NCBI GenBank assembly: GCA_963826475.1
Contig: CAWGXC010000003.1
Location: 1,302,001-1,366,000, forward strand
Length of the DNA: 64,000 nucleotides
DNA from: RHKX01 sp963826475
GTDB taxonomy: Bacteria; Actinomycetota; Thermoleophilia; Solirubrobacterales; 70-9
Direction of reading: 5' to 3'
Part shown: positions 58,845 through 64,000 of the stretch, piece after piece
Position numbering within the stretch: the stretch's first letter is position 1
How the letters are laid out: every line of letters begins with the position of its first letter
The notes under the pieces: generated by a model
The model's database searches: none
Seen by the model: only the letters and a program-made list of their open reading frames with translations
Told to the model about the DNA's origin: nothing
Program-made: the position numbers and the translations under genes

Positions 58845-59707
58845 CGGGACTCGCTCCCGACCGCCTCGAGGTAGGCGTCCTCGAGCGTCGAGCCGGTTTC
58901 ACGCACCCCGTAGATGCTGCGACCCTCGGCGATCAGCTCGGCGACGATCGCGGGAATCCCCTCCCGAGACACACCCTCGAATCGCCGCAGCCCGCGGTCG
59001 GTGTCGACCTCCGCGCCGTGGGTGCCGGAGAGCTCCGACGCCCGGCCGCTCGCGACCACGGCGCCGCGGGCGATGATCGTCACCGAGTCGCAGACCTTCT
59101 CCACCTCGCTGAGCAGGTGTGAGTTGAGCAGGACCGCGATCCCGCGTTCGCGCAACCGCTCGAGCAGCGTGCGGACGATGCGCCGTCCGCCGGGGTCGAG
59201 GGCCGAGGTCGGCTCGTCGAGGAGCAGTAGCCGTGGGGAGCCGATCAGTGCCTGGGCGATCCCGAGCCGCTGCTGCATTCCCTTCGACATCCGCTCGATC
59301 CGCTGCGCGCGTGCGTCGGCGAGCCCGACGAGCTCGAGCAACTCGAGGCGCTCCGCCTCTCCCCCGTCGGAACCCGCCAGGCGCTGGTGGAGCCCCAGCA
59401 GCTCGTCGGCCGACAGCCATCCGGGAAAGCGGAAGAGCTCGGCGAGGTAGCCGGTGCGGATTCGGGCCTCGAGGCTGCCGGCCGGAGCACCGCAGACCTC
59501 GACCTGACCGGAGCTGGGGCGCGTCAGCCCGCAGGCGATCTTCGTCAGCGTCGTCTTGCCGGCCCCATTGGGACCGAGGAGCCCGACGAGGTGACCGGCC
59601 GGGACCTCGAGATCGACGCCGGAGAGGGCGACCGCCTCGCCATAGCTCTTGCTCAGCCCCCGGATGGACAGCGCCGGAGCGCCGAGGTGCGAGATCCCTC
59701 CGGCCAA
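58841..59707 (-). CDS. ABC transporter ATP-binding protein
   Basis: 288-residue ATPase partner of the adjacent permease. Walker A GLLGPNGAGKTTLTKIA, the signature MSKGMQQRLGIAQAL, Walker B RLLLLDEPTSALDPGGRR and the switch His in LLNSHLLSEVEKV are intact. No ATG is available near the domain start; the TTG at 59707, 4 bases after the metG stop, is preferred. Close spacing suggests transcription with metG. Confidence 0.9.
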   Translation of the reverse strand: MAGGISHLGAPALSIRGLSKSYGEAVALSGVDLEVPAGHLVGLLGPNGAGKTTLTKIACGLTRPSSGQVEVCGAPAGSLEARIRTGYLAELFRFPGWLSADELLGLHQRLAGSDGGEAERLELLELVGLADARAQRIERMSKGMQQRLGIAQALIGSPRLLLLDEPTSALDPGGRRIVRTLLERLRERGIAVLLNSHLLSEVEKVCDSVTIIARGAVVASGRASELSGTHGAEVDTDRGLRRFEGVSREGIPAIVAELIAEGRSIYGVRETGSTLEDAYLEAVGSESR

Positions 59708-59711
59708 GCGA

Positions 59712-61229
59712 CTACTCGGGGACGGGCTCGAGCTTCGGGAACAGGGCCGGGATGCGCTCGACGGATCGACCACCCCCCTGGGAGCCGAAGTCGGCGAGCC
59801 CGCGGCCCTCCTCGCCGAGCGCGGCGAGCAGCAGGTCCGTCGAGGCCGGCATGTATGCGTTGAGAAGCAGCGTCACGATGCGCAGGCCCTCGGCGAGGTT
59901 GTAGAGGACCGCGTCGAGCTCTCCCGCCCGCTCGTCGTCCCTGGCCAGCACCCACGGCTGCTTCTCCTCGACGTAGCGGTTGAGCCGCCTCACGGCGCCC
60001 CAGCAGGCTTCGAGCGCGCGGCTGATCTCGGCTGCGTCGAGCAGCCCGCAGACCCGCCCACGCAGGCTCGCCAGCCCGTCGTCGCCGTCCGCGAGCGCGG
60101 AGTCGGGGCTCGCCTCCGGAACGACCCCGTCGCGGTAGCGCTCGATCATCGCGAGCGTCCGGCTGGCGAGGTTGCCGTAGTCGTTGGCGAGCTCCGACTC
60201 GTACCGGGACTCGAAGCCGGCCGGCGAGATCGAGCCGTCCTGCCCGAAGGAGACCTCGCGGAAGCAGTAGAAGCGCAGCGCGTCGGCGCCGAAGCGCTCG
60301 ATCACCTCGAACGGGTCGAGCACGTTGCCGAGCGACTTCGACATCTTCTTGTCGTCCATCAGCAGGTAGCCGTGGACGTAGAGGCCGCCCGGCAGCGGCA
60401 GATCGGCCGCCATCAGCAGCGCCGGCCAGTAGACGGAGTGGAACTTGAGGATGTCCTTGGCCATCACCTGCAGGGTCACGGGCCAGAAGCGCTCGGTCAG
60501 GTCCTCGCCGGGACGCGCGTACGAGAGCGCCGTGTAGTAGTTGAGGAGCGCGTCGAACCAGACGTACATGACCTGATCGGGCGCCCACGGCAGCGGCACT
60601 CCCCAGGTCAGCTTCGGTCGCGACAGCGAGACGTCCTGAAGCCCGCCCTTGATGAACGCCAGCGCCTCGTTGCGACGGAAGTCGGGCCGGACGAAGCTGG
60701 GCTGGTCGGCATAGAGCTGCTCGAGCCGGTCCTGGAAGGCCGAGAGCCTGAAGAACCAGTTCTGCTCCGTTTCCAGTTCCAGGACGATCTCGTGGATCGC
60801 ACAGCGGTTGCCTTCCAGCAGCTCCGTCGGCGTCTTGAAGTCGGCGCAGCGCGGGCAGTAGAAGCCCTCGTAGCTGCCCTCGAAGGTGAAGCCGTTGTCG
60901 TGGACGCGCTGCAGCACCTCCTGAACCTTCGCCCCATGCTCGGGGTCGCTGGTCCGGATGAAGAAGTCGTTGGACGCGTTGATCTTCGGCATCAGGTCGC
61001 GAAAGCGCTGCGAGTTCCTGTCGGCGAGCTCCCGCGGCGTCACCCCCAGCCGCTCGGCGGCCTGCGCGACCGGCTCCCCGAACTCGTCCGTGCCCGTCAG
61101 GAAGAAGACGTCCTCCCCACGCTGGCGCATGTGCCGGGCGAGGATGTCGGCGCCGATCGTCGTATACGCGTGCCCGAGATGGGGCTGGGCGTTGACGTAG
61201 TAGATCGGCGTGGTGACGTAGTAGGACAT
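59712..61229 (-). CDS. metG: Methionyl-tRNA synthetase
   Basis: 505-residue class I synthetase charging tRNA-Met. HIGH-type motif in YYVNAQPHLGHAYTTIGAD, a single zinc knuckle (YCPRCADFK...NRCAIHE), and the KMSKS loop DDKKMSKSLGNVLDPF. The anticodon-binding helical domain follows (ASPDSALADGDDGLASLRG, LNRYVEEKQPWVLARD). It is the short form without a C-terminal tRNA-binding dimer domain. Confidence 0.98.
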   Translation of the reverse strand: MSYYVTTPIYYVNAQPHLGHAYTTIGADILARHMRQRGEDVFFLTGTDEFGEPVAQAAERLGVTPRELADRNSQRFRDLMPKINASNDFFIRTSDPEHGAKVQEVLQRVHDNGFTFEGSYEGFYCPRCADFKTPTELLEGNRCAIHEIVLELETEQNWFFRLSAFQDRLEQLYADQPSFVRPDFRRNEALAFIKGGLQDVSLSRPKLTWGVPLPWAPDQVMYVWFDALLNYYTALSYARPGEDLTERFWPVTLQVMAKDILKFHSVYWPALLMAADLPLPGGLYVHGYLLMDDKKMSKSLGNVLDPFEVIERFGADALRFYCFREVSFGQDGSISPAGFESRYESELANDYGNLASRTLAMIERYRDGVVPEASPDSALADGDDGLASLRGRVCGLLDAAEISRALEACWGAVRRLNRYVEEKQPWVLARDDERAGELDAVLYNLAEGLRIVTLLLNAYMPASTDLLLAALGEEGRGLADFGSQGGGRSVERIPALFPKLEPVPE

Positions 61230-61289
61230 CCGCCTTCAAGGTTATTCGGGCCACGGATCGGTGCCGTCCGGCTCGTCACTGATTCGGAC

Positions 61290-63947
61290 TCAGCCCCTGA
61301 CGCCGTCCAGCACGCCGAGGATCTCGTCGCCGTACTTGTCCAGCCGCGCCGGACCGATCCCATCGCAAGCCGCCAGCTCCCGGGCGTCCGCCGGCATCGC
61401 CGCCGCCACTCCCTCGAGCTGGCGATTGGAGAGCACGACGTAAGCCGGGACGCCATCCGCGTCCGAGCGGGCCTTTCGCCACTCGCGCAGGGCGACGTCC
61501 GCTGCGACGGCGCCGGGCGCCGCGTCGGTGAGGTCGAGCTTCTCCCGCGAGCGGGCGGTCGACCGACCGAGTGCCGCCACCGATACGGGTGCGGGCTTGG
61601 TTGCGGCCGCCTTCGCCTCCCCCTTAAGCTCGGCGAGGAACGGCGAAGGCCGCTCGGCGTCGGCGAGCACGGTGCAGCGGTGACGGGCCCTGGTGATGGC
61701 GACGTGCATGACTCGCCGCTCGGCCTCGTAGCTCTCGCTCAGCCGGTGAGGCAGCAGACCCTGGTTGGCTCCGTAGACCGCGACCCGATCCCACTCCCGG
61801 CCCTTGACGCGATGGACGGTCGCCAGGCGCACCCCCTCGCCTCCGGCGGAGGACTCCAGAGAGGCGCGCAGCCACGGCTCGAAGCCGCCGGGGTCGGCGT
61901 GCAGGTCGGCCACCTGGATCAGGCCCTCGAGGTCGTCGAGGTGGCTCGCGGTCGACTCGCTGCCCTTCGAACCGTCGAGCATCTCCATCGCGCCGCCGAG
62001 GCCGATCCGGTCACGGACCGCCTCGAGCAGCTCGCGGGTCGTGGAGCCGCCGCCGGCCAACCCGGCGAGCATCCCGATGTCGTCGGCCATCTCGTCGATC
62101 TTGCCCGCGACCCTGGCGTCGTCGACGCGCCGGCCGACGACGCGCAGGTCATCGAGGGAGCGACAGTTGGCGAACCATTTGCTGATCCAGCGCGGGAAGC
62201 CGCGGCTCGGGCGGCGGCGGATCAGCTCGAGGTCGGACGGAAGCAGGTAGTCGGCGTCGACGGCGATCCGAATCCAGGCGAGCGCGGCCGCCATCCCGGT
62301 CCGCTCCAGCACGTCCCCGCGCACCGCCGAGGCGACCGGAACGCCGGCGGCCCAAAGCGCCACCTGGGGAGCCAGCAGCAGCGAGTTGACGCGGGTGAGG
62401 ACGGCCGTCTCGCCGGGATCCCCGTCGGGCTCCCGGAGCCAGCCCCGGATGAGATCGACGAGGGTCGTGGCGGCCTCGGCACCAGGGTGGGTGACGATCT
62501 CGAGCGACGCCGGATCGGCGTCGGCGCCGTCGACCGCCCGGATCGCCTTCGGCACGCGGACCCGGTTGTAGCCGAGCAGGTTCGACGCGCCGGTGACGAT
62601 CGCCTCGGCGCAGCGGTAATTGACCTCGAGCGCGCTCGCCTCGGCGCCTGGGAAGAAGCTCGGGTAGTCGACGAGGAAGCGCGGGTCCGCGCCGGCGTGG
62701 TCGTAGATCGTCTGGTCGTCGTCGCCGACGCCGAAGACATCGAAGGCGGGCATCGACAGCAGGCGGATCATCAGCACGTGCGCCGGGGTCAGGTCCTGGA
62801 ACTCGTCAACGAGCAGATGGCGGTGCTCGGCCTGAACCCGCCGGCGGAACTCGCCGTCGCGAAGGAGCGCCTCGAGCGTGCCGTAGATCTGCTCGTCGAA
62901 ATCGATCGCACCGAGCCCGGAGAGACGCCGGCGAAACGGCTCGAAGCCCTCGGCGAGCCCGGGGACGTCGTCGCGCATCTCCTCGACGATCGCCGGATCC
63001 GCGAGGCCCAGGCGGACGACGGTCAGCGCATCGAGGTACGGCCCGACGGGATCGGTGTTCGCCAGCCGTCGCCGCGGGATCGGGAAGACCTCGTCGATCA
63101 CCCGCCGCACGTCGGGCTCGCTCAACACGCGCGGCCGGTTCCTGCGATGGCGGGCCAACAGCGAATAGCCGAGCGAGTTCAGGGTCCGCGTCCTCGGGGC
63201 GAGTGCCTCGAGGCGCGTCTCGAGCTCGTTCTGGGCGAGCTTGTTGTAGGCGACGGCGATCACGGCTTCCCGGCGATAGCCGCGGTCGGCGAGCACGTGG
63301 CGCATCCGCTCGGTCAGCACGCGCGTCTTGCCCGACCCCGCCGGCGCGATCACCCGCACCGGCCCACCGTGATGGGAGACCGCGGCGAGCTGATCGGGAG
63401 CGAGCTCTGACGTCGGCCCTGGCTGCTCGGCGGGGACCGGATCGAGGACGCCGGCGTCGACCGCCCCCGACTCGACCACCGCCGCCTCGAGCCGGGGCAC
63501 GCTCCAGCGCGGGCCGCCGTCGATCCACGCCTCGCGGCCATCCGCGAGGACGACGTCAGCGGCCCCGCCCGCCGTCGCGCCGACGCGAGCCGCCTTCGCC
63601 GCCCACCACCAGATGAGCTCGCCCGAGCGGGCGTCGTAGTTGTTCGCCCAGACCAGGTGATGGAGCCGGTCGAGCGGGAGGTCGAGGCCCGGGTCGATGG
63701 AGAACGGGGGTGCCGAGATCACCTGGGGGGCGCGAAAGCTGCCTGGGTCGACGACGAGGGAGACGACCACGGGCTCGCGCGCGAACCAGGCCCGGTGCAG
63801 CCGTTCGACGACCTCCTCCGGTGCGCGCAGCGTCCCCTCGTCGATCGTCACCGGATCGATCGAAGCCCACGGCTCGGGAACCGCGGCGCCGGCGGAGGTG
63901 ATGACCCCACGGCCGAGGGTCTCGGGGGCGTTCGCCGCGGAGCTCAC
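61290..63947 (-). CDS. UvrD/Rep-like ATP-dependent helicase with HRDC domain
   Basis: 885-residue superfamily 1A helicase. An unassigned N-terminal segment of about 200 residues precedes motif I APAGSGKTRVLTERM, motif II LLVDEFQDLTPAHVL, motif III GVGDDDQTIYDHAG, LEVNYRCAEAIV (IV), LATVHRVKGREWDRVAVYGA (V) and HVAITRARHRCTVL (VI). The last 75 residues form an HRDC domain (LREWRKARSDADGVPAYVVL, ELAACDGIGPARLDKYGDE). Without a RecB nuclease domain it fits the UvrD2/AdnB-like repair helicases of actinobacteria. The GTG overlaps the upstream stop (GTGA). Confidence 0.92.
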   Translation of the reverse strand: MSSAANAPETLGRGVITSAGAAVPEPWASIDPVTIDEGTLRAPEEVVERLHRAWFAREPVVVSLVVDPGSFRAPQVISAPPFSIDPGLDLPLDRLHHLVWANNYDARSGELIWWWAAKAARVGATAGGAADVVLADGREAWIDGGPRWSVPRLEAAVVESGAVDAGVLDPVPAEQPGPTSELAPDQLAAVSHHGGPVRVIAPAGSGKTRVLTERMRHVLADRGYRREAVIAVAYNKLAQNELETRLEALAPRTRTLNSLGYSLLARHRRNRPRVLSEPDVRRVIDEVFPIPRRRLANTDPVGPYLDALTVVRLGLADPAIVEEMRDDVPGLAEGFEPFRRRLSGLGAIDFDEQIYGTLEALLRDGEFRRRVQAEHRHLLVDEFQDLTPAHVLMIRLLSMPAFDVFGVGDDDQTIYDHAGADPRFLVDYPSFFPGAEASALEVNYRCAEAIVTGASNLLGYNRVRVPKAIRAVDGADADPASLEIVTHPGAEAATTLVDLIRGWLREPDGDPGETAVLTRVNSLLLAPQVALWAAGVPVASAVRGDVLERTGMAAALAWIRIAVDADYLLPSDLELIRRRPSRGFPRWISKWFANCRSLDDLRVVGRRVDDARVAGKIDEMADDIGMLAGLAGGGSTTRELLEAVRDRIGLGGAMEMLDGSKGSESTASHLDDLEGLIQVADLHADPGGFEPWLRASLESSAGGEGVRLATVHRVKGREWDRVAVYGANQGLLPHRLSESYEAERRVMHVAITRARHRCTVLADAERPSPFLAELKGEAKAAATKPAPVSVAALGRSTARSREKLDLTDAAPGAVAADVALREWRKARSDADGVPAYVVLSNRQLEGVAAAMPADARELAACDGIGPARLDKYGDEILGVLDGVRG

Positions 63948-64000
63948 CGGCGTGGTTCGCGCCCGGTGAGCTCGCGGTAGAGCTCATTCGGGCGCGTGCC
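63944..64000 (-). CDS. C-terminal end of an upstream gene (partial)
   Basis: The last 18 codons of a minus-strand gene entering from the right edge: GTRPNELYRELTGREPRR, then TGA at 63946-63944. The TGA overlaps the helicase GTG start, so the genes are coupled. Too short to assign a family. Confidence 0.6.
   Translation of the reverse strand, partial: GTRPNELYRELTGREPRR

Noticed and set aside
59649..63410. A plus-strand open frame of 1253 codons opposite metG and the helicase
   Set aside because: It is antisense to two genes with complete catalytic motifs. Long antisense frames are expected at this GC content, and its composition (Asp/Val/Arg-rich, no domains) is that of a shadow frame.

Overview
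The window is about 70 percent GC and gene-dense, with housekeeping clusters in actinobacterial order (mfd-mazG-eno-ftsB; prs-glmU; ispE-rsmA-tatD-metG) and many GTG and TTG starts. Together with a class I (DhnA-type) fructose-bisphosphate aldolase, CsrA, UvsE and a SigB/SigF-type sigma factor, this suggests an actinobacterium of the Thermoleophilia/Solirubrobacterales kind. The taxonomic placement is inference.

Left part (1-24.9 kb, accessory and stress functions). A sugar or polyol catabolic operon (ABC ATPase, TIM-barrel isomerase, Gfo/Idh/MocA dehydrogenase) faces a divergent ROK regulator across a two-promoter operator region. Next come an acylphosphatase-LigD phosphoesterase fusion, an AlkZ-like winged-helix protein, a large secreted subtilase, and a 2.5-kb segment bounded by tRNA-fMet 3'-end repeats that carries uvsE, a GlsB/YeaQ-type gene and a DUF3253 gene. 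Then follow a paired fluoride channel, Ppx/GppA, PdxH, an acyl-ACP thioesterase, a SigF-like sigma factor, a TPP enzyme, a membrane adenylate/guanylate cyclase and a GH15 glucanase.

Middle (24.9-38.2 kb). An ECF sigma factor is fused to a zinc finger, a membrane segment and a Pro/Ser/Thr tail. It is followed by a rhomboid-fold protein that has lost its catalytic residues, YbdK, the aldolase, a secreted nuclease, CsrA, and a coupled operon of three sulfotransferases and one glycosyltransferase that probably makes a sulfated glycoconjugate.

Right part (36.9-64 kb, core genes mostly on the minus strand): ftsB, eno, mazG, a PpiC/SurA-like chaperone, mfd, a crotonase, pth, rplY, a GDPD, prs, glmU, an HNH endonuclease beside tRNA-Gln, a PucR regulator, a DedA-PAP2 fusion, ispE, rsmA, tatD, ogt, an ABC exporter pair, metG and a UvrD-like helicase with an HRDC domain.

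The most unusual non-coding feature is a roughly 95-bp structured repeat present three times (32.3 kb and, in tandem, 53.0-53.2 kb). All three copies can fold the same way, with compensatory base changes, and each copy or tandem array abuts the 3' end of a minus-strand gene.
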